A DNA stretch of 53,984 nucleotides. It comes from Silicimonas sp. (GTDB lineage Bacteria > Pseudomonadota > Alphaproteobacteria > Rhodobacterales > Rhodobacteraceae). Numbering within the stretch: position 1 is the first letter of the stretch; the number at the start of each line of letters is the position of its first letter. Below are positions 27,175-36,009 of the stretch, piece by piece. The DNA is taken from contig JAJDVJ010000052.1 of assembly GCA_022826205.1 (NCBI GenBank), positions 1 through 53,984 of the forward strand. Direction: 5' to 3'. The notes beneath the pieces are model-generated. The model saw only the letters and a program-made list of their open reading frames with translations, searched no databases and was not told the DNA's origin. Position numbers and translations under genes: made by a program.

Positions 27175-28143
27175 CTATTCGATGAAGCCCAGCTCTTTCA
27201 GAGCGGCGGCCATCTCGTTAACCGTGGTCTGGATCTGCGGACCCCAGACATCCGATCCCGCGACCGAGGTGCTGTCCAGGCCGACCGACGTCAAGAAACC
27301 CTGGTAGACCGTGTGGCTCATGGCCTTGAGCAGCGCGGTTTCGATCTTCTCCGCAATTTCCGGCGGCGTGTCGGCATGCACGGCAAAGCCACGCACGGTC
27401 GAAAAGCTGACCGGAATGCCCAGCTCCTTGGCGGTTGGAACGTCGCCGATCTTGGCCATCCTTTCGTCTGCCAGAACGACGGTCGGGCAGATCTCGCCTG
27501 CCTCGATTTGCGCGCCAGCTTCGGCCAGGTTCAAGACGCCCGCGTCCACTGCGCCCGCAACCAGCTGAGTGGCAAGTTCTGCGCCACCGTCAAAGGGCAG
27601 CATCTTGGGTGTCATCATCCCGCCCTTCAGCGTGAACATGAAGGCGGACACGTCGTCGATATTGCCCAGATGCGTCACGCCATAGGTGATCGGGGCCTCC
27701 TTTTGTTTGGCCACGAAGTCCTCGGCGCTCTCGTAGGCGCCACATTTGGTCATCAGGATCTGCGGGTCATCCGTGCCGCGCGCAATCGGGCGCAGTTCGT
27801 CGATCATCATGCCGCCCTGACCCTTGGCCATCACGGCCGCATGGCCGACCGTGAAGGTCAGGATGGTGTAGCCGTCCGCCGGAACGGTCTTGTAGTATTC
27901 CAGCGCCGCGGCCCCGCCGCCGCCCCTCTTGTTGACGACCACCATGTCCTGGCCCAGTTCGCGACGCGCGCGCAGCATCATCATGCGCGTCGTCACGTCA
28001 GTGCCGCCGCCGTTGCCGGCGTGAGTGACCACCTCGATTGTCTTGCTTGGATACTCGTCCGCACTTGCGATGCTGCCAGCGAACATTGCCGCCGATGCGA
28101 GAATCGCGGCAACGCCCAGCTTTGCTCCGAAAGAAATCTTCAT
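27175..28143 (-). CDS. tctC: Tripartite tricarboxylate transporter receptor TctC
   Basis: Periplasmic binding protein of 322 residues in the Bug/TctC family. The signal peptide MKISFGAKLGVAAILASAAM ends near SIASADEYP. Family features include the YPSKTIEVV entry strand, a first ligand loop (GNGGGTDVTTR) and the domain-two loop near THLGNIDDV. GGGAGC precedes the ATG. It is the first gene of the sugar-acid operon; candidate operators lie 26-63 bases upstream. Confidence 0.93.
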   Translation of the reverse strand: MKISFGAKLGVAAILASAAMFAGSIASADEYPSKTIEVVTHAGNGGGTDVTTRMMMLRARRELGQDMVVVNKRGGGGAAALEYYKTVPADGYTILTFTVGHAAVMAKGQGGMMIDELRPIARGTDDPQILMTKCGAYESAEDFVAKQKEAPITYGVTHLGNIDDVSAFMFTLKGGMMTPKMLPFDGGAELATQLVAGAVDAGVLNLAEAGAQIEAGEICPTVVLADERMAKIGDVPTAKELGIPVSFSTVRGFAVHADTPPEIAEKIETALLKAMSHTVYQGFLTSVGLDSTSVAGSDVWGPQIQTTVNEMAAALKELGFIE

Positions 28144-28704
28144 AGTGTGCTCCCTAGGATCGTTTCAAGGATCAGTCATTGATCCATTCACATTTTGTAT
28201 GCCAAATGCCAAAAGTGAGTCAACTCCGCCTTTCAGAGGGGACGGCCGGTTCGCTCCCTGTGTCCGGCGCGCAGCGCCGAGAAACATCAAGGAAGGATCG
28301 CTCCCGAACCCGGGGCGCTCTTCTTGGGAAAGTGAGCAATCTTGCTTTGGCAAATGTGAGCGGCATCAAGGTGACAATCACACCGATCGTCGGCGTTCCG
28401 AACAGATCAAGCCAGCGACCCCCGGGAATCTGACCGGCAATCGCCATGGACATGAGTCGGTGGCGCTGCTCGCGGACATGGACCAACGCGCGCTCGCTTG
28501 TTCATTCCGATGCATTCATGGCGGTGCCTGGCTTCAGGCGGGCATCATGCGTCCGTCGTCATGCCAGACGGTTCGGAACCTGGCCAAACGGCCGGCATCC
28601 CGCGAATTTGGTCCAACTTTCGAACAGCTTGAGCAAGGCAAGTCTGCCCGACGTCGGTTCACGTGTTCCTTGTCTCTCGGCTACGACGAGTTCCTGCCTG
28701 CGCG
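28144..28704. other. Gene-free stretch between tctC and the OsmC gene
   Basis: Apart from the dyads next to tctC, I see no gene, RNA or repeat in these 561 bases. Weak open frames have no ribosome site and no recognisable domain. Confidence 0.6.
28169..28206. promoter_or_regulatory. Candidate GntR operators upstream of tctC
   Basis: Two dyads lie just before the operon: GGATCA-gtcat-TGATCC (28169-28185, perfect 6-bp arms) and TTTG-tatgc-CAAA (28194-28206). The latter resembles the TTGTATACAA-like sites of FCD-type GntR regulators. The operon encodes such a regulator. Binding is inferred. Confidence 0.5.
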
Positions 28705-29886
28705 TCATACGCGCGTGACTTTCAGCTTGGTCTTCAATTCCGTACGGCAGAAGGCATGCAGGAAGCAGGTCTGCTCTGACATGTCCAGCATCTCCTGCGC
28801 CACATCGTCGGGCTCGGACGTTTCCAGGTAGACATGGGTTTCAATGGGATCGGCCTCGCCGGCCTTTCCGGTTCCGCCAGAAGCGCCGCCGAGGCTGAAG
28901 TGCGTGTCCTGAACGATGCGATAATCCGGCAAGTCCAGTTTCAGCATCGACGCAAATCGTCCGAACTGGGTCATGAAGCAAAATCCGATGCCTGCGCTGA
29001 TCAAGGTGTTGGCATCCGGTGCGCGCCCGTCTTCGGAACTGAGGAACCGGAACGAGGTGCCCCAAGGCGAGTACTGCATCTGCTGAATGTCCTTGATCCC
29101 ATCCTCTCGCAATGTTGCGATGGCTCCAATGTTCAGCCGGCGGTTCTGTTCATCAGCAAGACTGCCTGAGGCCGCGGCGGTTCCCTTTGCAACCTCTTTC
29201 TTGGGAGTGGGACCAACGGCACCGACAAGCTCTGGCTGATCTTCCTCCGGTCTTGATGTCGCGAAATGGTCGCCCGGATCGGGAAACAAGGCACTGTCCA
29301 GTTCCGCGGCTTTCGCCGTCGGCAACTCCGACCCGTTCTTGGCCAGCTTGAACAGGCTCTCAAGGTGTCCTCGCATCAGGCCGTTCAGTGGCGAGGCGTG
29401 GACCGCATCCATCAAGAGGCTGTTCAATGCAGCGTCGTCCAGGTCGCACTCAACTTCGACCTCAAGTTCGACGGGCTCTGCGCCGCCAATCATGGTGCGC
29501 TTGGGCATTGACCCCTGCATCGTGTAGAAATTGTTCTGAATCAATCGCAGCTTGCGAAGCTCGACGCCACGTTTCCTGGCCAGTGCGGTGATTTCGTTCA
29601 AGTAGCTCGCGGCCATGCCTGTCGACAGGAACGCCAAGGGACAGGGTGCGGCATCATGCCCGTTGAGGTACGGCCCTTCGTCCGAAACGAGGCGCCAAGT
29701 GCGGCCCGTGTCGGCAGACCGCACAAGCGCTTCCTTCTGGAATCCGCTGAGCGAGCGCACCCATGTGCGCAACGCGTCGCCCTTGCGGCTCTCCGGCGCG
29801 TCGATCGTGACTTCATCCGCGTTTGAGACCGAGAAAAACGGTGGCAGACCGCTTGTGCCGATTATGTCTTCACCCAGTTTGGCCAT
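28705..29886 (-). CDS. Tandem OsmC-domain protein
   Basis: Protein of 393 residues with two OsmC/Ohr-like domains joined by a Pro/Ala/Gly linker around residues 200-245. Domain 1 has its peroxidatic-position Cys82 (DAAPCPLAFLSTG), but the second cysteine position reads VHASPLNG, with Ala. Domain 2 keeps both cysteines (SAGIGFCFMTQFG and TCFLHAFCRTE). OsmC proteins reduce organic hydroperoxides. Most are single-domain dimers of about 140 residues, so this fusion may fold as one pseudo-dimer. The start at 29886 is chosen for AGGA about 10 bases upstream; 29931 would add 15 residues. Confidence 0.82.
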   Translation of the reverse strand: MAKLGEDIIGTSGLPPFFSVSNADEVTIDAPESRKGDALRTWVRSLSGFQKEALVRSADTGRTWRLVSDEGPYLNGHDAAPCPLAFLSTGMAASYLNEITALARKRGVELRKLRLIQNNFYTMQGSMPKRTMIGGAEPVELEVEVECDLDDAALNSLLMDAVHASPLNGLMRGHLESLFKLAKNGSELPTAKAAELDSALFPDPGDHFATSRPEEDQPELVGAVGPTPKKEVAKGTAAASGSLADEQNRRLNIGAIATLREDGIKDIQQMQYSPWGTSFRFLSSEDGRAPDANTLISAGIGFCFMTQFGRFASMLKLDLPDYRIVQDTHFSLGGASGGTGKAGEADPIETHVYLETSEPDDVAQEMLDMSEQTCFLHAFCRTELKTKLKVTRV

Positions 29887-30218
29887 TTCTTGAGTATCCT
29901 GGTTTGCTGTGGGTCCGCTCAGGCAGACCATGAGTGTATCGCCAATCTAAGGCTTGCACGGAGCCGCCATTGAAGAGGTCGTGCCCGACGTTCAGCCCCG
30001 CTCATCATGGAAGTCGACCGCCACATTGAAGCAAGACGTCTCCACGTGGCAACGGCGCACCTGAAGACCGGGCGTGAGACTGGCCTTCGGGCTGCCCTCC
30101 TTTGGCGTGCACTGCCCGCCTGTGTTGGCCCCAGGCTGCTTCAGGTAATGCATGATCCACCGTCCGATGCATCGGGCCACGCGCAGCGCCTGACACCAGC
30201 ATGCCTCGTGACCAACGC
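29887..30218. other. Gene-free stretch between the SDR and OsmC genes
   Basis: A leftward 62-codon frame (29992-30180) reads partly protein-like (HYLKQPGANTGGQCTPKEGS) but has no ribosome site and no family I know. It may be a remnant. Nothing else is visible. Confidence 0.45.
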
Positions 30219-30974
30219 CTAGAGGTTCACCTTGCCGCCATCGACATTCAGCGTCTGGCCCGTGACGAAGTCGCTGTCACCGGTGATCAGGTACATGAGC
30301 GAACCGAGAAGGTCCTCCGGCACCATCTCTCGCTTGATCGAACGCGACTGCACGGTCGGGCCACGCGCGGGGTCGAAGCCGGTGTGGCCCTGTATCGACT
30401 CGCTCTCGGTCAGCCCCGGCGCGATCGCGTTGACCTGGATGTTCTTGTCACCCAATTCACGTCCATAGCCGCGGGTCAGCGCGATGACGGCACCTTTCGA
30501 GGCCGTGTAGTGTGACAATCCGGGCGGTCCGTAATAGAAGGTGCCGGAAGCGATATTCACGATCTTTCCTCCGCCAGCACGCAACATCGCAGGGACAACC
30601 GCCTTCGTGGCCTGATGCACGCCGCGCGCGTTCACGGTCATGACCTTGTCGAACTCGTCGTTATCGATTTGCAGAAACGGCTTGGGCTGAAGCGCGGCAA
30701 AGATCGACGCGTTGTTGACGAGAATGTTCAGCGCACCGAACTCCCTTTCCGTCGCATCGACCATCGCCGCAAGGTCGTCGTCCGACGTCACATCGACGCT
30801 CAGACCGATTGCCGCGCCTCCGGTTTCCTTGATGGCAGCAACAGTGTCGGCGGTATCGAGCACATCCGACACCACGACGTTCGCGCCCTCTCCAGCCATA
30901 TGCTTGGCCATCACAGCGCCGATCCCGCGACCGGCGCCCGTGATCACCGCTGTCTTTCCGTTCAGTCGGTCCAT
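30219..30974 (-). CDS. Short-chain dehydrogenase/reductase
   Basis: Classical SDR of 251 residues. Cofactor motif TGAGRGIG; Asp in SDVLD after strand 2 favours NAD; NNAS motif; catalytic Ser in NIASGTF and YTASK tetrad; C-terminal VTGQTLNVDGG. It is the last gene of the operon with TRAP, aldehyde dehydrogenase and GST. In that setting it could oxidise a benzylic alcohol in the manner of a C-alpha dehydrogenase (inference). Other alcohols are possible. Confidence 0.92.
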   Translation of the reverse strand: MDRLNGKTAVITGAGRGIGAVMAKHMAGEGANVVVSDVLDTADTVAAIKETGGAAIGLSVDVTSDDDLAAMVDATEREFGALNILVNNASIFAALQPKPFLQIDNDEFDKVMTVNARGVHQATKAVVPAMLRAGGGKIVNIASGTFYYGPPGLSHYTASKGAVIALTRGYGRELGDKNIQVNAIAPGLTESESIQGHTGFDPARGPTVQSRSIKREMVPEDLLGSLMYLITGDSDFVTGQTLNVDGGKVNL

Positions 30975-30992
30975 TGCCGTCTCCCCTCCCGT

Positions 30993-31811
30993 TCAGGTTT
31001 CAATTTCAAGAATTTCTGCGACTTCGGGCCAGCTCTTGGCGCCGTTTTCGCGCAGGTCGTTCGTCAAGTCCTCCGGCACCCAGTCGATGAAGCAGGACTT
31101 GAAGTTCGGGTTGTCCTGGATGGCCTTGAACCAGCGCTCGACATTTGGCAGACGCCCGTTTTCCCACATGCCATGCATTGACATCATCGCCAGACGGTTC
31201 ACGTAGGGCGTCAGCGAAATGTCGGCGACCGTGAACCAGTCGCCAACAAGCCAGTCCTTGCCCACCAGGGCCTCTTCCATCTTGTGGAGATAGGTATCGT
31301 AAAGCCTGACCTTCTCCGTCGCGCCCGGAGCTTCAAACCCGAATCGGACAAAATTGTCTTTCTGCACCTTCCAGTCCGACGTGACCGAGATCGTGGGGGT
31401 TGAGGCCAGGAACTTCTCGGCCCCTTCCGGTCCCAGGTTCTTCAATACCGTGTGCCGATGCGAACAGACGAAGGTCATCGTCCCGCAGGCCGGATGCAGG
31501 TCCTCGTCGACCGCCTTGGTCCAGTACCGCACCTGCGCCCGTTCCCAAGGATCGGTCGGATGCACGCTGGTCTCTGGCGATATCTGGTCGAGGTATTCGA
31601 TGATCACGGTGCTGTCCGGAATCACCAGATCGTCATGCACCAGAGTAGGCACGACTCCCTTTGGATTAAGCTTCAGGTACCCGGGCTCAAACTGCTCTCC
31701 CTTGAGGATGTCAATATAGACGCCGTCCCATTCCAAGCCCTTTTCCGCCATGGCGAAGCGGACCTTGGCGGCACACACGGACGATCCGTGGTGATAGAGG
31801 GTGAACGTCAT
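30993..31811 (-). CDS. Glutathione S-transferase, beta-etherase-like (LigF/LigE type)
   Basis: GST of 272 residues, longer than the usual 200-230. The thioredoxin-like N-terminus reads MTFTLYHHGSSVCAAKVRFA, with NPKGVVPTLVHD and DSTVIIEYLD for glutathione binding. A long helical domain with PTDPWERAQVRYWTKAVDE resembles LigF-type beta-etherases, which cleave lignin beta-aryl ethers with glutathione. The start overlaps the aldehyde dehydrogenase stop (ATGA). A general detoxifying GST is the alternative. Confidence 0.8.
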   Translation of the reverse strand: MTFTLYHHGSSVCAAKVRFAMAEKGLEWDGVYIDILKGEQFEPGYLKLNPKGVVPTLVHDDLVIPDSTVIIEYLDQISPETSVHPTDPWERAQVRYWTKAVDEDLHPACGTMTFVCSHRHTVLKNLGPEGAEKFLASTPTISVTSDWKVQKDNFVRFGFEAPGATEKVRLYDTYLHKMEEALVGKDWLVGDWFTVADISLTPYVNRLAMMSMHGMWENGRLPNVERWFKAIQDNPNFKSCFIDWVPEDLTNDLRENGAKSWPEVAEILEIET

Positions 31812-33247
31812 AGCTGCACCGTGACCCACTTGAGCTCGGTCATGGCTTCAAGATCGGCATCGGTTCCTTCCCGTCCCGCCCCGCTTTCGCCATTCCCGCC
31901 GAACGGCACGTGCGCTTCATCGTGGACGGTCGGTCCGTTGACGTGGCACATGCCTGCTCCGATGTTGCGCGCGAAATGAAACGCCTTGTTGATGTCATTG
32001 GTGAAGATGGCGGAAGACAGTCCGAACTCGGTATCGTTGGATCTCTCCAGTCCCTCTTCATAGCTGTCAACCGGGTAGATCGAGGTCACGGGGCCAAAGG
32101 TCTCGGTCCGGCATACGGTCATGTCCTCGGTCACGCCCGTCAGAATCGTCGGCTGACACCGGTTGCCGTCCCATTCGCCGCCGACAACTACGGTTGCCCC
32201 GTTCGCCCTTGCATTCTCGATGTGATCTCTCACCCGATTGCGCTGCCGCTCCGAAATGATCGGAGACACGACCGTATCCGGGTCGCGGAGATTGCCCATG
32301 CTGACCTTCGACGCGATCTTCGCGAAGCGCTGGACGAATTCATCGTAGATTGGGCGCTCCACGTAGAACCGGCTCGAGCCGATGCAGAGCTGCCCGCCAA
32401 ACATGAAGATCGAACGCGCCGCCAATGGCATGCACGTATCCAGGTCGGCATCCGCCAGAACCAGCGTCGGGCTCTTGCCGCCCAGCTCGAGCGTGGTGGG
32501 TGTCTTGTTCCTCGCGCAGATTTCGGCGATGTGCTGACCGACGACGGACGAGCCCGTGAAACTCACGAAGTCCACGTCCGCGCTGCTGGTCAGGTCATCT
32601 CCGATTTCCGCTCCGTTGCCGGTAACCACGTTGTAGGCTCCCGGAGGGAACCCAGCCTCGGAAAATATCTCGGCCATCAGGACTGACAGATGCGGCGCCA
32701 TCTCGGACGGCAGATGCACGACCGTGTTTCCGACGGCGAGGGCATTGGCGACCAGTCGGGTGTTCTTGATGAGAGGCACGTTGAACGGCGTGATGATCGC
32801 AACCACGCCGAGGGGTTCGCGGATCGACATGGAAAACTTTCCTGGCACGTCCGACGGGATCGTTTCGCCCCTGACATTCCGGCACATGCCTGCTGCTGCA
32901 CGGACCATGGCCAGCCCCTTGTTGAATTCGAACAGGGCCTTGCCGATTGTCGAACCGACTTCGTCGATCAGGCAGTCGACCAGTTCGGATTGGCGCCTTT
33001 CCATGATCTCCGCCACCCGCAACAGCCAGCGTTCACGTTCGGTCGGCGTGGTCTCCTTGTACGCGGGAAACGCTGACTTCGCTGCGGCGATCGCCTTGCG
33101 GATGTCATCGCCCGACCCCTTTGCTGCAACTGCATAGAGGCTGTCATCAAGCGGGTTCAGGTCTTCGAAGGTTTCCCCTGTCGCTGCATCCACCCACTCG
33201 CCTCCGATGAAGTGCTGCAGCGTCTTGATTTCGGTCGTGGAGTCCAT
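31808..33247 (-). CDS. Aromatic-type aldehyde dehydrogenase (vanillin/benzaldehyde dehydrogenase-like)
   Basis: ALDH of 479 residues. ITPFNVPLIKNTR replaces the usual PWNFP, as in benzaldehyde and vanillin dehydrogenases; FTGSSVVGQHI; catalytic Glu in TLELGGKSP; nucleophile Cys in GGQLCIGSSRF; end EAHVPFGGNGESGAGREG and ELKWVTVQ. ATG 33247 with GAAAGGAA upstream. Predicted to oxidise an aromatic or similar aldehyde produced by its operon partners; the substrate is not proven. Confidence 0.87.
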   Translation of the reverse strand: MDSTTEIKTLQHFIGGEWVDAATGETFEDLNPLDDSLYAVAAKGSGDDIRKAIAAAKSAFPAYKETTPTERERWLLRVAEIMERRQSELVDCLIDEVGSTIGKALFEFNKGLAMVRAAAGMCRNVRGETIPSDVPGKFSMSIREPLGVVAIITPFNVPLIKNTRLVANALAVGNTVVHLPSEMAPHLSVLMAEIFSEAGFPPGAYNVVTGNGAEIGDDLTSSADVDFVSFTGSSVVGQHIAEICARNKTPTTLELGGKSPTLVLADADLDTCMPLAARSIFMFGGQLCIGSSRFYVERPIYDEFVQRFAKIASKVSMGNLRDPDTVVSPIISERQRNRVRDHIENARANGATVVVGGEWDGNRCQPTILTGVTEDMTVCRTETFGPVTSIYPVDSYEEGLERSNDTEFGLSSAIFTNDINKAFHFARNIGAGMCHVNGPTVHDEAHVPFGGNGESGAGREGTDADLEAMTELKWVTVQL

Positions 33248-33266
33248 GTGATGATTCCTTTCTGCG

Positions 33267-34619
33267 TTAACGGGCCACAATCGTTTCGGGCAGGAAAAGC
33301 GCTATCTGCGGGAAGAGAATGAGGAGGCCTATCATTGCGGCCATGGCGAACCAGAACGGCCAGATACCCCGAAAGATCGTCCCCATTGGCACGTCCGGCG
33401 CGATGGACTTGACAACGAAGACGTTGATGCCGACCGGCGGACTGATCATGCCCATTTCCAGCACGATCACGATGATGATGCCAAACCAGATCAAGTCCCA
33501 GTTCAGCCCGATCGCAATCGGGATGACCACCGGAATTGTCAGCACCAGCATCGCGATACCCTCCAGGAACATGCCCAGGAACATGTAGATGAGGACGATC
33601 ACCAGGAGGATGCCGAAATCTCCGATCGGCAGTGACGTCAGGAAGGTGACGAGCTGTGCGGGCAGTTCGGTCAAGGACATGAAGGGGATGAAGACAAAGG
33701 CGCCGATGATGATCAGGAAGACGGTCGCTGTTGCGCTCATTGTCTCAAGGATCACGGTCTTCAATTTCTCCAGGCTGAGGGAGCGCCGCGCAGCCGCAAC
33801 GAGAAAGGTCAGGAAGGCGCCAACTGACGAGGCCTCGACCGGCGTGAAGAACCCGGTGTACATTCCGCCAATCGTTATCAGGACAACGCCGACAATTGGC
33901 GTTGCATACCATAGCGATGACACCCGCTCGGCAAGCCCTGACCGCGGCCCCGGAGGACCCGCCTGGGGCTTGCGAGCAACGACGAGATAGATCGCGCCGA
34001 TGAAGAGCAGTGTCAGGATTATGCCCGGAAAGACTCCTGCCATGAACAGGCGCCCGATCGACTGCTCGGTGAGCACGGCATAGATGATCATGCCGCCGGA
34101 TGGCGGGATCAGGAACCCGAGCGTGCCCCCGGCAGCGACCGCTCCGGTTGCAAGGCCATCGGCATATTTGTATCGCTTCATTTCCGGCAGCGCGACGCGG
34201 CCCATCGTGACAGCGGAGGCCAGCGACGACCCCGAAAGCGCGGCAAATCCCGCGCAGGCCGCGACGGTTGCCGAGGCCAGCCCGCCGCGCAAGTGCCCCA
34301 TCCAGCGGTAGGCGGTGGTGAACAGGTCGTTCGACATGCCCGAAACGCCAGCAAGGTTGCCCATCAGCACGAACATCGGAATCACGAGGAGGTTGAAATT
34401 CGATGCGGCCTCGAAGGTCTCGCCGGCCAGGTTCGAATACGCGATCTTCCATCCGCGCGCCCAAGCCTGGTCCTGGTCCATTCCAATGATGATGAACTTG
34501 TTCGCGTTTGCAACCGCAGTCCCGACGAACCCGACGCCCAGCATCGAGAGAGCAACCGGCATCCGCAGCGCCAGCAATGCAAACAGCGACAAGAGCCCGA
34601 TCAGGCCAAGTAGAGTCAT
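33267..34619 (-). CDS. dctM: TRAP transporter large permease DctM
   Basis: Membrane protein of 450 residues with 12 or more helices. Conserved blocks: VIPMFVLMGNLAGVSG, ALSGSSLASAVTMGRVALPEM, LGFLIPPSGGMIIYAVLTEQS and ISPPVGINVFVVKSI. ATG 34619 begins 5 bases after the dctQ stop. The gene is intact and full length, including helix 1 (MTLLGLIGLLSLFALLALRM). Its own receptor gene (dctP) is decayed, so it either uses a receptor from elsewhere or is non-functional. Confidence 0.94.
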   Translation of the reverse strand: MTLLGLIGLLSLFALLALRMPVALSMLGVGFVGTAVANANKFIIIGMDQDQAWARGWKIAYSNLAGETFEAASNFNLLVIPMFVLMGNLAGVSGMSNDLFTTAYRWMGHLRGGLASATVAACAGFAALSGSSLASAVTMGRVALPEMKRYKYADGLATGAVAAGGTLGFLIPPSGGMIIYAVLTEQSIGRLFMAGVFPGIILTLLFIGAIYLVVARKPQAGPPGPRSGLAERVSSLWYATPIVGVVLITIGGMYTGFFTPVEASSVGAFLTFLVAAARRSLSLEKLKTVILETMSATATVFLIIIGAFVFIPFMSLTELPAQLVTFLTSLPIGDFGILLVIVLIYMFLGMFLEGIAMLVLTIPVVIPIAIGLNWDLIWFGIIIVIVLEMGMISPPVGINVFVVKSIAPDVPMGTIFRGIWPFWFAMAAMIGLLILFPQIALFLPETIVAR

Positions 34620-34624
34620 GCTGA

Positions 34625-35170
34625 TCACAGCGGATTGCTCCCGACCTTCAGCTTGACGACCTCCTTGGAACGCGCCAGCTGCCAGATATCCAGGAGGAGT
34701 ATTGCCGCGTAGAGGGCCACCGAGAACGCAAGGAGGTAGTAAAACGGCTCGAAGGAAATCAGCAGCTGCTGCGTGGTCTCTCCAAATCGCACCGCGCTTT
34801 GGCCGGCATGCCAAAGCCTCCAGGACATCACGGCAAGCAATGCGCATCCCAGCAGCTTGACGAAGATCATCGACCATTTGGCAAACCAAACGGACATGCG
34901 GGATTCCAGCACCTCGATTTCGATATGGGCCCCGGTTCGGGCGCCAAGCGGAACCGACAGCGCAACGATGACAACCAGCGACAGCAGAAGCAGGTCCTCG
35001 GCCCCCACGATCGGCGCGTTCAGGGCCTTTCTCATGACCAGGACGTTCCAGACGGAAAAGCCCGTCATGAAGACAAGCGCCGCGCCGCCACAGGTCAACG
35101 ACAGCCAGGTTAGGGCACGGTCCAAGGCTCTGATTGCACGCATCTTCTCTCGCTCAAGTTGCTTTGACAT
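34625..35170 (-). CDS. dctQ: TRAP transporter small permease DctQ
   Basis: Membrane protein of 181 residues with four helices. The DctQ signature is near residue 70-90 (VALSVPLGARTGAHIEIEVL, with the conserved GAHI segment). It partners DctM. It lies directly downstream of the dctP remnant in the same operon. Confidence 0.92.
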   Translation of the reverse strand: MSKQLEREKMRAIRALDRALTWLSLTCGGAALVFMTGFSVWNVLVMRKALNAPIVGAEDLLLLSLVVIVALSVPLGARTGAHIEIEVLESRMSVWFAKWSMIFVKLLGCALLAVMSWRLWHAGQSAVRFGETTQQLLISFEPFYYLLAFSVALYAAILLLDIWQLARSKEVVKLKVGSNPL

Positions 35171-35212
35171 CCCAAAAAGAACAGCCGGACCGAAAGATCC
35201 GGCAGCAGTGAA

Positions 35213-35620
35213 TTACCGGTTCATCACCTTGTGAATCTCTGCGGCGTTCTCGATGCCGCGTTCGGCATATTCCGCGGAGATTCTCTTCATGCATCAGCAA
35301 TGACCGCATCCAACCTAGCACGTTCATCCGCCGATACGGAAACCGATATGACATCCTTCATGGTTTCAGGATTGGTCGCCTGCCAGTCCTGCCCACGTCG
35401 GCCCTCGTTATCGAAACTCGTCGCCTCCATCATGGGTGCCGGCTCACCGCGAAGCTCGTCGATGATCGCGCGGCGCTCGTCCGCAAGGCCTATGTAGCGC
35501 TCCTTGTTCATGGCAACGAAGAAGGTCGCGACGCTCAGTTCCTCCGCATTCGCCCGCAACGCGGGCGACTCCAAACGTGGACGCGAACGCCAGCGCCAAG
35601 CCAAGACACGTGACTTTCAT
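35213..35620 (-). pseudogene. dctP: TRAP solute receptor DctP, internally deleted and frameshifted
   Basis: The gene begins with an intact signal peptide (MKVTCLGLALAFASTFG) from ATG 35620. It then jumps, in a different frame, to the last third of a DctP receptor (SVATFFVAMNKERYIGLADE, RAIIDELRGE). A stop at 35287-35289 is followed in the next frame by a normal-looking tail (KRISAEYAERGIENAAEIHK, ending MNR at 35213). About 200 central residues are missing, including the whole ligand cleft, so the product cannot bind substrate. Confidence 0.85.
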
Positions 35621-35656
35621 GATTCCCTCCCCTGTCGGCATAGCCGTCTTGAAGGA

Positions 35657-35668
35657 TTGGGATCCCAA
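35657..35668. promoter_or_regulatory. Palindrome TTGGGATCCCAA upstream of the dctP remnant
   Basis: Perfect 12-bp palindrome 37 bases upstream of the remnant dctP start. It shares its GGATCC core with the sites at 35730, 38167 and 38228. A candidate operator of the adjacent GntR gene, now decayed. Confidence 0.55.
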
Positions 35669-35729
35669 GGCATCGAGAAAATGCCGAGATTCCAGAAATT
35701 AAGCCAGTTGTCTTCCGATACTTGCATAA

Positions 35730-35741
35730 TTGGGATCCCGT
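35730..35741. promoter_or_regulatory. Second copy of the GGATCC-core palindrome
   Basis: TTGGGATCCCGT matches the 35657 palindrome at 11 of 12 positions and lies 62 bases from it, in the region between the decayed dctP and the decayed gntR. The rest of 35669-36009 shows no other feature. Confidence 0.5.
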
Positions 35742-36009
35742 TTCAAGCTTCGATTGCCGCTTTTTTGATTGATGCCTTGCACGGCCGTCCATGGAGGAAC
35801 CTGTGTTCTCTCTGTCCAGCCACAAGGCTTGTCGGCGAGCCGGACGAACTCCGGCAGGTGGCGGTCATCCCGGGTCCCGCGTTGCGGCTTTCCGTGCATC
35901 CACCTGCCCCTTCCCGCCGGCGCAACCCGCTCCGATCCGGTGACGAAGGCCCTGACTGCTTGGACGACGTCTCCGGACGTGTTCCTTGTTCTTGGGAACA
36001 CGACAAGCA

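Noticed and set aside
26605-28182. Rightward 525-codon frame over tctB and tctC
   Set aside because: No start signal or domain; the opposite strand encodes the receptor with a signal peptide.
28220-28486. Leftward frame with a hydrophobic patch in the tctC-OsmC gap
   Set aside because: No start signal, Arg-rich ends and no match to a known membrane family.
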